Origin: Chromobacteriaceae bacterium
Lineage (GTDB): Bacteria > Pseudomonadota > Gammaproteobacteria > Burkholderiales > Aquaspirillaceae
DNA length: 7,272 nt
Direction of reading: 5' to 3'
NCBI GenBank assembly: GCA_030151505.1
Contig: JASLDQ010000150.1
Coordinates: 1-7,272 of the forward strand
Shown here: positions 1-6,057 of the stretch, in pieces
Numbering within the stretch: the first letter of the stretch is position 1
Layout: every line of letters begins with the position of its first letter
Notes under the pieces: generated by a model
What the model was told of the DNA's origin: nothing
Seen by the model: the letters and a program-made list of their open reading frames with translations, nothing else
Database searches by the model: none
Position numbers and translations under genes: made by a program

Positions 1-366
1 GGCGATGATGCCGCCGGCAACCGCCTGATAGATGCGGATGCGGTGCTGCGGCCGGCGCAGCTTGACGTTGTTGGCCCACAGCGCCGCCGACAGGCAGCCG
101 GCGACCATGCCGAGGATCATCACCCCGTCGATCCGGTCGAGCGGCGTGCCCTCAAGGTGAATCACCTTGAAATAGCCCCAGGTTTCCGGGTGATAGCCCA
201 ATAGCTGCAGCAGGTGCCCGCCCCAGCGGGTGAACTCGCCGGTCACCGCCCAGAAGGTGCCGGTGATGCCGAAGTAGTAGGCGGAGAGCACCCCCGCCGC
301 AATCACCGCCGGAACCGGTGCCCAGAAGCGCACCAGATAGTCGCGTTTGAAATCGTGCCAGTTCAT
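1..366 (-). CDS. yedE: YedE, YeeE/YedE-family sulfur/selenium transport membrane protein (N-terminal part, cut by window edge)
   Basis: Only the first 122 residues are in the window; the family is about 400 residues long, so the C-terminal two thirds lie to the left. The protein begins MNWHDFKRDYLVRFWAPVPA and closely resembles the start of E. coli YedE as I remember it, including stretches such as YYFGITGTFWAVTGEFTRWG and IHLEGTPLDRIDG. A hydrophobic segment at about residues 15-35 and another at about 80-97 (VMILGMVAGCLSAALWA) look like membrane helices. The family is an inner-membrane permease; the related YeeE imports thiosulfate, while YedE is annotated as a selenium-metabolism protein and often sits beside the TusA-like YedF. 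The start is ATG at 366 with an AGGGAGGA ribosome site about 10 nt upstream. The gene follows a structured leader with an intrinsic terminator, so attenuation is likely. The family call is firm; the substrate (thiosulfate, selenium or other) cannot be told from this fragment. Confidence 0.9.
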   Translation of the reverse strand, partial: MNWHDFKRDYLVRFWAPVPAVIAAGVLSAYYFGITGTFWAVTGEFTRWGGHLLQLLGYHPETWGYFKVIHLEGTPLDRIDGVMILGMVAGCLSAALWANNVKLRRPQHRIRIYQAVAGGIIA

Positions 367-417
367 GCCTGGTCCATCCTCCCTGTCGCTGTCCGCATCC
401 TTGCGAACAGGCTTCAT

Positions 418-447
418 CAAAAAACAAGCGGCACCCGCAGGTGCCGC
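418..447 (-). terminator. Intrinsic terminator in the leader of yedE
   Basis: On the minus strand a perfect 8-bp stem (GCGGCACC / GGTGCCGC, 447-440 and 435-428) with a 4-nt loop is followed at once by TTGTTTTTT. This is a textbook Rho-independent terminator. It lies about 50 nt before the yedE start, while the upstream cysB gene already has its own terminator at 718-740, so it most likely acts as an attenuator of yedE rather than as the end of cysB. Alternatively it is simply a second, back-up terminator. Confidence 0.75.
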
Positions 448-562
448 GCGATCCGGATGACGCGAAGTCATCCGGCGGGTATCCAAGTTGCAGAACCGCT
501 CCCGCTTCTCCTCCCGGCGGTTCACGCAGCCGCCGGGGGCGGCACGACGTCGGAATGGAGTT
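428..562 (-). ncRNA. Candidate structured leader (riboswitch or attenuator) of yedE
   Basis: Read on the minus strand, this leader can form these helices: P2, 537-530 with 520-513 (8 bp, perfect); P3, 504-501 with 479-476 around a 21-nt loop; P4, 475-467 with 461-453 (9 bp, perfect, 5-nt loop). A closing helix P1 pairs GUGCCGC (545-539) with GCGGCAC (447-441). P1 uses the 5' arm of the terminator stem, so P1 and the terminator exclude each other. A further pairing, 523-517 with 499-493 (GAACCGC / GCGGUUC), competes with P2. A multi-way junction closed by P1 with the expression platform in its 3' strand is the usual layout of a riboswitch. I do not recognise it as a known class. The individual hairpins are seen directly; the switch is inference, and in GC-rich DNA some pairings can arise by chance. 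The 5' end is a guess from the promoter. Confidence 0.4.
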
Positions 563-570
563 GCAGCCGG

Positions 571-600
571 TATATAACAAAAATGTATATGCGAAGTCGA
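571..600 (-). promoter_or_regulatory. Candidate promoter of the yedE leader
   Basis: An AT-rich island in otherwise very GC-rich DNA. On the minus strand TATATA (576-571) is preceded by TGT, giving an extended -10, with TCGACT (600-595) as a -35 at 18-nt spacing. Transcription would begin near 564, just before the closing helix of the leader. The island is also partly palindromic (ATATAC and its near complement flank an A-tract), so it could instead or also bind a regulator. Confidence 0.4.
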
Positions 601-712
601 GCACGGAAACGGTCGCCGGGACCGGCGGGACGGCATGGCGACCGAGGGACGGGACGGCGCGGCGGGAAGTGCCGGCGAGGACACGGGCGGGATGGAACCG
701 CCGTGCCGGCAA

Positions 713-740
713 AGGCAAAGGCCCGGCGTGGCCGGGCCTT
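713..740 (-). terminator. Intrinsic terminator behind cysB
   Basis: A perfect 10-bp inverted repeat (AAGGCCCGGC at 718-727, GCCGGGCCTT at 731-740) with a 3-nt loop begins 16 nt after the cysB stop. On the minus strand it is followed by a broken T-tract (TGCCTTTGCC), so it is a moderate terminator. From here to about 600 I see no gene and no other structure on either strand. Confidence 0.65.
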
Positions 741-755
741 GTGGCGGAGGAGTCG

Positions 756-1688
756 TCAGGCCTCGATCTCGGCCCTGAGCTGGTCGAAGATGGCTTCCTC
801 GTTCAGTCCCGGCACGAAATGCTCGATGAAGCGATAGGCAAAGCTGCGCTGGAAGCGTCCCCGGCGCAAGGCCACCCGGGTGGTGTTGCTGACGGACAGG
901 TCGCTGATGGATCGGCTTTTCAGGCCGAGGTCCTTGGCCGGATTGAAGGCGACTTCGGCGATGATGCCGATCCCGAGGCCGGTTTCCACATAGGTCTTTA
1001 TCACGTCGGCATCGATGGCGGACAGGACGATGTCCGGCGTCAGCCCCTGTTCGGCAAAGCAGCGGTCGAGATTGGCCCGGCCGGTGAAGCCCTCGTGATA
1101 CGTGATGATCGGATAGCGCGCGATCGCCGCCAGCGTCAGCTCGGGTTCGTCGGCCAGCGGGTGGTTCGCCGGCACGATCAGCACGTGCGACCATTCATAG
1201 CAGGCGAAGGACACCAGTTCCGCCGCCCCGGCCAGACTCTCGGTGGCGATGCCGATGTCGGCCCTGCCCTCTTGCAGCAGTTGGGTGATTTCCTGCGGGC
1301 TGCCCTGGTGCAGCACCAGATGGACCCTGGGAAACTCCGCGCGGAACTGCTTGATCACCTCGGGCAGCACATAACGGGCCTGGGTGTGGGTGGTGGCGAT
1401 CACCAGATCGCCGCTTTCCTGGCTGGAGAACTGTTCGGCGATCCGGCGCAGGTTCTGGGCGTCGAGCAGCATGCGTTCGGCCACGCCGGCGATTTCCTTG
1501 CCCGGCCCGGTCAGCCCCAGGAGCCGCTTGCCGCGCCGGACGAAGATTTCCACGCCCAGTTCGTCCTCGATGTCCTTGATGTGCTTGCTGACGCCGGGCT
1601 GCGAGGTGTGCAGGGCGCTGGCGACGTCGGTCAGGTTGTAATCCTGCCGGACCGCCTCGCGGATGATGCGCAGTTGCTGGAAGTTCAC
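756..1688 (-). CDS. cysB: CysB-type LysR-family transcriptional regulator
   Basis: A 310-residue LysR regulator, close in length to E. coli CysB (324). Residues 1-60 form the winged helix-turn-helix (LTDVASALHTSQPGVSKHIK, with EDELGVEIF after it); residues about 92-300 are the periplasmic-binding-protein-like effector domain. It aligns without gaps to CysB through the ligand site: T100, T102 and Q103 in ATTHTQARY, T149 in IATE, W166 and T202 in GFTGR, matching residues I recall as lining the sulfate site of Klebsiella CysB. CysB activates sulfate and cysteine assimilation genes, with N-acetylserine or O-acetylserine as inducer. I chose the GTG at 1688 because it gives the usual MNFQQLR start and has AAAGGG 6 nt upstream; the ATG at 1715 (9 residues longer) lacks a well-placed ribosome site. 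It lies downstream of the ABC genes, with its own promoter in the gap. The subtype could also be Cbl-like. Confidence 0.9.
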   Translation of the reverse strand: MNFQQLRIIREAVRQDYNLTDVASALHTSQPGVSKHIKDIEDELGVEIFVRRGKRLLGLTGPGKEIAGVAERMLLDAQNLRRIAEQFSSQESGDLVIATTHTQARYVLPEVIKQFRAEFPRVHLVLHQGSPQEITQLLQEGRADIGIATESLAGAAELVSFACYEWSHVLIVPANHPLADEPELTLAAIARYPIITYHEGFTGRANLDRCFAEQGLTPDIVLSAIDADVIKTYVETGLGIGIIAEVAFNPAKDLGLKSRSISDLSVSNTTRVALRRGRFQRSFAYRFIEHFVPGLNEEAIFDQLRAEIEA

Positions 1689-1796
1689 GATTTTCCCTTT
1701 GGACCATCGTGCCATCCTGGGCCGGAGCCGGTAGCCATGCGACGGTCTCGCTGATTCGGATCGCGCCAGTCTACGAGCTTCTAAATATATCCAAAA

Positions 1797-1825
1797 ATAA
1801 TAAATAGTCGCTTTTATATTTCCAA
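1797..1825 (-). promoter_or_regulatory. Promoter of cysB
   Basis: On the minus strand TTGGAA (1825-1820) and TATTAT (1802-1797) are separated by exactly 17 nt, matching 4 of 6 and 5 of 6 positions of the sigma-70 elements. They lie in a sharply AT-rich stretch (about 1781-1840) between the permease stop and cysB, leaving a leader of roughly 100 nt. Two related AT motifs, ATTATTTGGAAATAT and ATTATTTTTGGATATAT, occur as imperfect direct repeats across the promoter and could be LysR-type binding sites for autoregulation; that part is inference. Confidence 0.55.
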
Positions 1826-1844
1826 ATAATCAATAAAACTCCCC

Positions 1845-2555
1845 TCACCCAAAAGCCGGACCCACCCCGTCGCGCCGCCGGTTCAACCAGCGTTCGGCCT
1901 GCCGGGCCAGCACGTTCAGGCCGGCGCAGAGCAGGAAATACAGCACGGCGGTCAAGAGGTAGATTTCCAGCGGGTAAACCTGCTCGCGGTTGTTGACCTG
2001 CCCCGCCACCATGGTCAGTTCCGGCACGCCGACGATGAAGGCCAGCGAGGTGTCCTTGATCAGCGTGACCCACTGGTTGACGAAGGACGGCAGCATCATG
2101 CGCAGGCCCTGCGGCAACACCACCAGCTGCAGGGTCTGCCAGCGGTTCATCCCCAGCGCCAGCCCCGCTTCCCACTGCCCGCGCCCGACCGCCTTCAGCC
2201 CGGCGTGGACCGAGCGGCTCAGGTAGGCGGCGTTGATCAGCGCCAGCGCGGCGATCACCGTCGCCACGCCCGGCACGTCCAGCCCGAACAGCACCGGCAG
2301 CAGGAAGTAGCACCAGAAGATCAGCATCACCACCGGGATGCCGCGCAGCACGGCGATGGCCGCGCCAAGCACCGCGCGCAGGCGCGGGCCACCCATCAGC
2401 AGGGCCACGCCGCCGGCCAGCCCGAGCAGCGACGCCAGTACGCAGGCGACGAGGCTCATCCACAGCGTCAGCGCCAGCCCGCCCACGGCCCCGCCGCCGG
2501 GCCAGGCTCCGAACAGGAAATAGTCCCAATTGTCGGCGATCAGGTCGGCATTCAT
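1845..2555 (-). CDS. Polar amino acid ABC transporter permease (GltK/HisM type), second permease
   Basis: A 236-residue inner-membrane permease of the His/Glu/Gln family of ABC importers. It has an N-terminal pair of membrane segments (about 22-55), further hydrophobic segments at about 66-110 and 196-217, and the cytoplasmic coupling loop with the EAA-like motif at 128-150 (WEAGLALGMNRWQTLQLVVL then PQG). KDTSLAFIVGVPEL at 167-180 is the usual conserved stretch after that loop. The ATG at 2555 overlaps the stop of the upstream permease in an ATGA, so the two are translationally coupled and probably form a heterodimeric channel. Substrate is not readable from a permease; glutamate/aspartate, cystine or another polar amino acid are possible. 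No ATPase gene is in the cluster. A longer frame runs upstream through the other permease gene but has no support as coding. Confidence 0.88.
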   Translation of the reverse strand: MNADLIADNWDYFLFGAWPGGGAVGGLALTLWMSLVACVLASLLGLAGGVALLMGGPRLRAVLGAAIAVLRGIPVVMLIFWCYFLLPVLFGLDVPGVATVIAALALINAAYLSRSVHAGLKAVGRGQWEAGLALGMNRWQTLQLVVLPQGLRMMLPSFVNQWVTLIKDTSLAFIVGVPELTMVAGQVNNREQVYPLEIYLLTAVLYFLLCAGLNVLARQAERWLNRRRDGVGPAFG

Positions 2556-3292
2556 CGGCCGGTACTCCAGCGGGGCGTGCGGCCGCGGCCCAGCCACTGG
2601 CTGGCCAGAATCAGCAGCAGGTACAGCGCGGTGGCGACCGCGAAGGCCTGGAAGGTCAGCAGAGTTTCGCTCTCGACCTGGCGCGAGCGATAGGACAGCT
2701 CGGCCACGCCGATCGCCATGGTCAGCGAGGTGTTCTTGATGGCGCCGGTGTACTGCCCGAGCAGCGGCTGGCGCACATGGACCAGCGCCTGCGGCAGCAC
2801 GATCCAGCGCAGGGTCTGCCACGGCCCCATGCCCTGCGCGCGGGCGGCCTCGCGCTGACCGGCCGGTACGGCGCGCAGCCCGGCCGCCAGCTCGCCGGCG
2901 ATGAAACTCGCGCTATAGAGGCTGAGGCTGAGTCCGGCCGACAGGAATTCGTACGACGGCCACGCCAGATGCAGCCCCAGCGGCAGCGCCAGACTGTGCG
3001 GCGCGTTCAGCCACAGCATCGCGTCCTCCGGCAGCAGGTTGGGCACGCCGAAATACCACAGCAGCACCTGCACCATCAGCGGCGTATTGCGGTGCAGGGA
3101 AATGAACGCCCCCGCGCCGGCTCGCAGGCCGCGCCAGGGGCTTTCGCGCAGGACGGTCAGCAGCACGCCGAGCAGGGTGGCCGCCACGCAGACCAGCAGC
3201 GACAGCCACGCGGTCAGCAGCAGCCCGCTCCAGAGCGCGCCCAGATACTGGGGCGCAAGCCAGCTCTGGCCCAGCCAGGAAGGAGGAGTCAT
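2552..3292 (-). CDS. Polar amino acid ABC transporter permease (GltJ/HisQ type), first permease
   Basis: A 246-residue permease of the same family as its partner. Hydrophobic segments appear at about 17-47, 72-84, 98-112 and 216-232. FISLHRNTPLMVQ (63-75) is the signature region of the family, the EAA loop is at 148-168 (EAARAQGMGPWQTLRWIVLP then Q), and KNTSLTMAIGVAEL (186-199) follows. It is the second gene of the importer operon, 72 nt after the binding-protein gene, with a strong hairpin in that gap. Its stop shares bases with the next permease start. The ribosome site before the ATG is weak (no clear GGAG within 12 nt), which fits lower translation than the binding protein. The LLPEDAMLWLNAPHS segment (86-100) is an extension typical of the GltJ side of such pairs. 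Family call firm, substrate unknown. Confidence 0.88.
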   Translation of the reverse strand: MTPPSWLGQSWLAPQYLGALWSGLLLTAWLSLLVCVAATLLGVLLTVLRESPWRGLRAGAGAFISLHRNTPLMVQVLLWYFGVPNLLPEDAMLWLNAPHSLALPLGLHLAWPSYEFLSAGLSLSLYSASFIAGELAAGLRAVPAGQREAARAQGMGPWQTLRWIVLPQALVHVRQPLLGQYTGAIKNTSLTMAIGVAELSYRSRQVESETLLTFQAFAVATALYLLLILASQWLGRGRTPRWSTGR

Positions 3293-3314
3293 GTGAGGAA
3301 TATCCGCAACAGAC

Positions 3315-3340
3315 GCGCCACCGGCGCTGGCCGGTGGCGC
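3315..3340 (-). terminator. Intercistronic hairpin between binding-protein and permease genes
   Basis: A perfect 11-bp inverted repeat (GCGCCACCGGC at 3315-3325 and its complement at 3330-3340) with a 4-nt loop sits 24 nt after the binding-protein stop. It has no T-tract. Hairpins of this kind commonly shield the upstream message from 3' exonucleases and partly stop transcription, giving more binding protein than permease. It could act as a partial terminator; its role here is inference. Confidence 0.5.
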
Positions 3341-3364
3341 GGGAGATGAACGTCGCCGACCGGC

Positions 3365-4171
3365 TTACTCGGTCTTGTCGCCGATCTTGAAGTCACGGGC
3401 CAGCGGGGCCTTGGTCTTGGGGCCGAACCAGCGGTCGTAGATCTTGCGGGCCTCGCCGGATTTCTCCAGCTGCACCAGCGTGTCGTTCACCAGCCCCAAG
3501 AGGCGCTTTTCCCCCTTGGGGATGCCGACGCCTTCGTATTCGCGGCTCAGCGCGAACGGCGACACCTCGTACTTGGCCTTGTCCGGTGCCTGCGCCAGGA
3601 GCGCGATCAGCTTGGCGTCGTCCTGGCTGATGGCCTGCACATTGCCGTTGCGCAGGGCGGTGAAGGCCAGCGGCGTGTCGTCGTAAGCCACCACGGTGGT
3701 TTTCGGGAACTTGTCGCGCAGCAGGATTTCCTGGGTCGTGCCCTTGTCCACGCCGACGCGCAGGCCGGCGAGCTGTTCGGCGCTCTTCAGCACGCCCTTG
3801 CGGGCGATGAAGCGCGCGCCGGTCGCGAAGTAGGGCTGGCTGAAGTCGATCTGTCTGGCGCGCTCCTCGGTGATGGTGAAATTGGCTGCCACCAGGTCGG
3901 CCTTGCCGGACACCAGCAGCGGGATGCGGTTGGCCGGGTTGGTCGGGACCAGCTCCAGCTTCACGCCGATCTTTTTGGCGATCGCCTCGGCGTACTCCAC
4001 GTCCAGCCCGCTGATCTTCTGGGTCTTGGCATCGAGGAAACCGAACGGCGGATTGCTGTCGAACACGGCGGCGCGCAGTACGCCGTTTTTCTTGATGTCA
4101 TCCAGCCGGTCGGCCAGCGCGGCACCGGACAGCAGCGAAAGCGCCAGCGCGGCAATAACGGTCTTTTTCAT
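3365..4171 (-). CDS. Periplasmic amino acid-binding protein of an ABC importer (family 3 solute-binding protein)
   Basis: A 268-residue secreted solute-binding protein. Residues 1-20 form a classical signal peptide (KK, then a hydrophobic core, then ALA before D21), cleaved by signal peptidase I; there is no lipobox cysteine. The mature part has the two-lobed family 3 fold: NGVLRAAVFDSNPPFGFLD (29-47) begins lobe 1, SGLDVEYAEAIAKKIGV holds the family signature, and NRIPLLVSGKADLVAANFTI plus RARQIDFSQPYF line the ligand cleft. The start is ATG at 4171, with GAGGA 6 nt upstream. It is the first gene of the importer operon with the two permeases. The proximity to cysB, yedE and the acetyltransferase makes a sulfur amino acid such as cystine tempting as ligand, but polar or acidic amino acids are equally possible from the sequence. 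Confidence 0.9.
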   Translation of the reverse strand: MKKTVIAALALSLLSGAALADRLDDIKKNGVLRAAVFDSNPPFGFLDAKTQKISGLDVEYAEAIAKKIGVKLELVPTNPANRIPLLVSGKADLVAANFTITEERARQIDFSQPYFATGARFIARKGVLKSAEQLAGLRVGVDKGTTQEILLRDKFPKTTVVAYDDTPLAFTALRNGNVQAISQDDAKLIALLAQAPDKAKYEVSPFALSREYEGVGIPKGEKRLLGLVNDTLVQLEKSGEARKIYDRWFGPKTKAPLARDFKIGDKTE

Positions 4172-4214
4172 TGTTGTTCCTCGGGGTGTTGGTCAGGACA
4201 GGAACAAATTCTAG

Positions 4215-4233
4215 GCGCGGGCCTTTCCCGCGC
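4215..4233 (-). other. Leader hairpin of the importer operon
   Basis: A perfect 7-bp stem (GCGCGGG at 4215-4221, CCCGCGC at 4227-4233) around a 5-nt loop lies about 45 nt before the binding-protein start. No T-tract follows, so it is not a terminator; it may stabilise the 5' end of the message. Confidence 0.35.
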
Positions 4234-4442
4234 TCCAAGACGAAGATTTTCGAACGACATAAGAAAAATTCATGTCCGCCGTGCCGGGGCTCCGGCCGGC
4301 CCGTCCTGCCCACCTCCCCATAAAAACCAGGCAAAACCATGTTTAAAAACGGTTTTTTCGGATGACGCGTGCCAGCCCTTGCCTCGCACCGGCCGCCGCC
4401 GCCCACCCCGCCGGACGCTTGCTCGCCGCTCCTAACCTCCCG

Positions 4443-4500
4443 CCGCATATAAATAACAAAAAATTATAAATTTTATTTTCTTTATGCTTTTACACCAAAA
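4443..4500 (+). promoter_or_regulatory. Promoter region of the rhodanese-acetyltransferase operon
   Basis: A very AT-rich island, about 65 to 120 nt before the rhodanese start. TATAAA (4465-4470) matches 5 of 6 positions of a -10 but has no usable -35 (GCCGCA at the 17-nt distance); TATGCT (4483-4488) is a weaker alternative. A good -10 without a -35 is typical of activator-dependent promoters, and ATTATAAATTTTAT (4463-4476) is nearly palindromic as LysR-type sites are. CysB control is plausible from the neighbouring regulator gene but is not shown by the sequence. Confidence 0.45.
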
Positions 4501-4528
4501 ATCGTGCTTCATATCCTGATGGCCATCG

Positions 4529-4545
4529 CGTCGCCTTTCGCGACG
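4529..4545 (+). other. Leader hairpin before the rhodanese gene
   Basis: CGTCGC (4529-4534) and GCGACG (4540-4545) form a 6-bp stem with a 5-nt loop, ending 8 nt before the GGAGA ribosome site at 4554. There is no T-tract. It might stabilise the message or influence ribosome access; weak evidence. Confidence 0.3.
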
Positions 4546-4565
4546 GCCCGCCTGGAGAAGCCCCG

Positions 4566-5066
4566 ATGTCCACCCCCGCCCCCCGTCCCACCCCGTCCAC
4601 CACCGAGACCGGCCTGCTCGACGCGTGCAGCGTGTTCGCCGCCGCCCGCGAGGCGGCGCAGGCCGCCCAGCTGCCGTTCGCCGGCGCCGTCACCCCGCAG
4701 CAGGCCTGGCTGCTGCACCAGACCGGCGCCGCGCAGCTGGTGGACGTGCGCTCGGCCGAGGAAGTGAAGTTCGTCGGCCGCGTGCCCGACACGCTGAACG
4801 TGCCATGGGCGTCCGGCACGGTGCTCAACCGCAACCCGCGCTTCGTCAAGGAGCTGGAAACCAAGGCCGGCGGCAAGGACGCGGTGCTGCTGCTCTTGTG
4901 TCGCAGCGGCAAGCGCTCGGCCGAGGCGGCCGCCGCCGCCACCCGGGCCGGTTTTTCCCGTGTCTTCAACGTGCTGGAAGGTTTTGAAGGCGAACTGAAC
5001 GAGCAGCAGCAGCGCGGCGCCGTCGGCGGCTGGCGCCATCACGGGCTGCCGTGGATACAGGACTGA
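4566..5066 (+). CDS. Single-domain rhodanese (sulfurtransferase)
   Basis: A 166-residue cytoplasmic protein with one rhodanese domain (about 38-163). Rhodaneses carry sulfane sulfur as a persulfide on an active-site cysteine; here C112 in the loop CRSGKRS (112-118), a standard active-site sequence. LVDVRSAEEVKFVGRVPDTL (58-77) is the CH2A-like motif expected before it, and NVLEGFEG plus GWRHHGLPW close the domain. All features needed for catalysis are present. Residues 1-16 are rich in Pro, Thr and Ser and likely disordered. The ATG at 4566 has GGAGA 7-8 nt upstream. The gene is first in a tight operon, 4 nt from the serine acetyltransferase and near an encapsulin of the sulfur-handling family 2A, which suggests a role in moving sulfane sulfur made by, or stored with, that system. 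The exact acceptor is unknown. Confidence 0.9.
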   Translation: MSTPAPRPTPSTTETGLLDACSVFAAAREAAQAAQLPFAGAVTPQQAWLLHQTGAAQLVDVRSAEEVKFVGRVPDTLNVPWASGTVLNRNPRFVKELETKAGGKDAVLLLLCRSGKRSAEAAAAATRAGFSRVFNVLEGFEGELNEQQQRGAVGGWRHHGLPWIQD

Positions 5067-5070
5067 CACC

Positions 5071-6057
5071 ATGAATGCCATCACCCCCACGCCGCTTGCC
5101 GGCCTCGCCCCCTCCGACACCGCGCCGGCCAACAGCCTGTGGCCGCTGCATCAGGTCGTGGCGGAACTGCACGCGATCCGCACCCAGTGGCGCGCCGCGC
5201 AGCAGCGCCAGGCCGAGCCGGGCAGCCGCGAACTGCCTTCGCGCGACGTGCTGACCGAGATCGCCCACGCGCTGCGCGGCGCGCTGTTTCCGCTGCGGCT
5301 GGGGCCGCCGGACCTGCGGCCGGCCAGCGAGGACTTCTATGTCGGCCACACGCTGGACACGGCGTTGAACGCCCTGCTCGGCCAGGTCCGGCTCGAACTG
5401 CATTTCGCCCGGCGGCACCGGGCCGAGGAGGTGGACGGGCAGACCGACCGGCAGGCGCGCGCCATCGTGCACGAATTCGCCACCCGCCTGCCGCACATCC
5501 GCCGCGTGCTCGACCACGATGTCGAGGCCGCCTATCTCGGCGATCCGGCCGCGCGCAGTGTGGACGAAATCCTGCTGTGCTACCCCGGCATCGTCGCCAT
5601 CATCCACCACCGGCTGGCGCACGAGCTGTACCGGCTGGGGGTGCCGCTGCTGGCGCGCATCGTGGCCGAGCTGGCGCACGCCGAAACCGGCATCGACATC
5701 CACCCCGGCGCGCAGATCGGCAGCGGTTTCTTCATCGACCACGGCACCGGCGTGGTGATCGGCGAGACCGCCGTGATCGGCCGGCGGGTACGGCTCTATC
5801 AGGCCGTCACCCTCGGCGCCAAGCGCTTCGACACCGACGAGAACGGCGCGCTGCTCAAGGGCGCGCCGCGCCACCCCATCGTCGAGGACGACGTGGTGAT
5901 CTACGCCGGCGCGACGCTGCTCGGCCGCATCACCATCGGCGCGGGCTCGTCCATCGGCGGCAATGTCTGGCTGACGCGCAGCGTGCCGCCGGCCAGCGTG
6001 GTGACCCAGGCCGGCAGCCACCACGCCACGCAACAAGCGAAGGAGGCGGAAGCATGA
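5071..6057 (+). CDS. epsC: Serine O-acetyltransferase, EpsC/SrpH type
   Basis: Transfers an acetyl group from acetyl-CoA to L-serine, giving O-acetylserine, the precursor for cysteine synthase. The 328-residue protein has a long helical N-terminal domain (about 25-200) and a left-handed beta-helix of hexapeptide repeats (about 204-315). The catalytic residues match E. coli CysE: D209 in DIHPG (CysE D143), and D223-H224 in IDHGTGVVIGET (CysE D157-H158). RHPIVEDDVVIYAGATLLG is the expected repeat stretch. It is longer at the N-terminus than CysE (273) and agrees with the SrpH/EpsC subfamily; in Synechococcus, srpH lies beside the encapsulin gene srpI. The C-terminus ends in a polar Ala/Glu tail without the terminal isoleucine that CysE uses to bind cysteine synthase. 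It starts 4 nt after the rhodanese stop and overlaps the next gene by ATGA, indicating one operon. Confidence 0.93.
   Translation: MNAITPTPLAGLAPSDTAPANSLWPLHQVVAELHAIRTQWRAAQQRQAEPGSRELPSRDVLTEIAHALRGALFPLRLGPPDLRPASEDFYVGHTLDTALNALLGQVRLELHFARRHRAEEVDGQTDRQARAIVHEFATRLPHIRRVLDHDVEAAYLGDPAARSVDEILLCYPGIVAIIHHRLAHELYRLGVPLLARIVAELAHAETGIDIHPGAQIGSGFFIDHGTGVVIGETAVIGRRVRLYQAVTLGAKRFDTDENGALLKGAPRHPIVEDDVVIYAGATLLGRITIGAGSSIGGNVWLTRSVPPASVVTQAGSHHATQQAKEAEA

Larger units (their letters stand above)
4172..4565. other. Divergent intergenic control region (394 bp, no gene seen)
   Basis: This gap separates the minus-strand importer operon from the plus-strand rhodanese operon. From the importer side it holds the ribosome site, a leader hairpin (4215-4233), a modest AT-rich patch at about 4245-4275 that may carry the importer promoter (no convincing -35/-10 pair seen), a group of A-tracts (4322-4358), a GC-rich block (4362-4442), and an AT-rich island (4443-4500). 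A perfect TATAAT also exists on the minus strand at 4468-4463, without a good -35. Short frames through it look non-coding. Confidence 0.6.

Noticed and set aside
453..475. CCGGATGAC hairpin upstream of yedE as a stand-alone terminator
   Set aside because: The 9-bp stem is perfect, but no T-tract follows on either strand. It fits better as a helix of the leader structure.
441..1754. Long plus-strand open frame (437 codons)
   Set aside because: It is antisense to cysB, whose protein matches a known family residue by residue. The frame's composition is that of a GC-rich shadow with no recognisable domain.
1845..2822. Extended 325-codon version of the second permease
   Set aside because: The family length is about 220-240 residues, and ATG 2555 in an ATGA overlap gives exactly that. 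The extra 89 residues are the other permease read in the wrong frame.
4966..6036. Long minus-strand open frame (356 codons) and the overlapping one at 4509-5132
   Set aside because: Both lie antisense to the acetyltransferase and rhodanese genes, which have clear catalytic motifs and ribosome sites. High GC keeps such frames open by chance.
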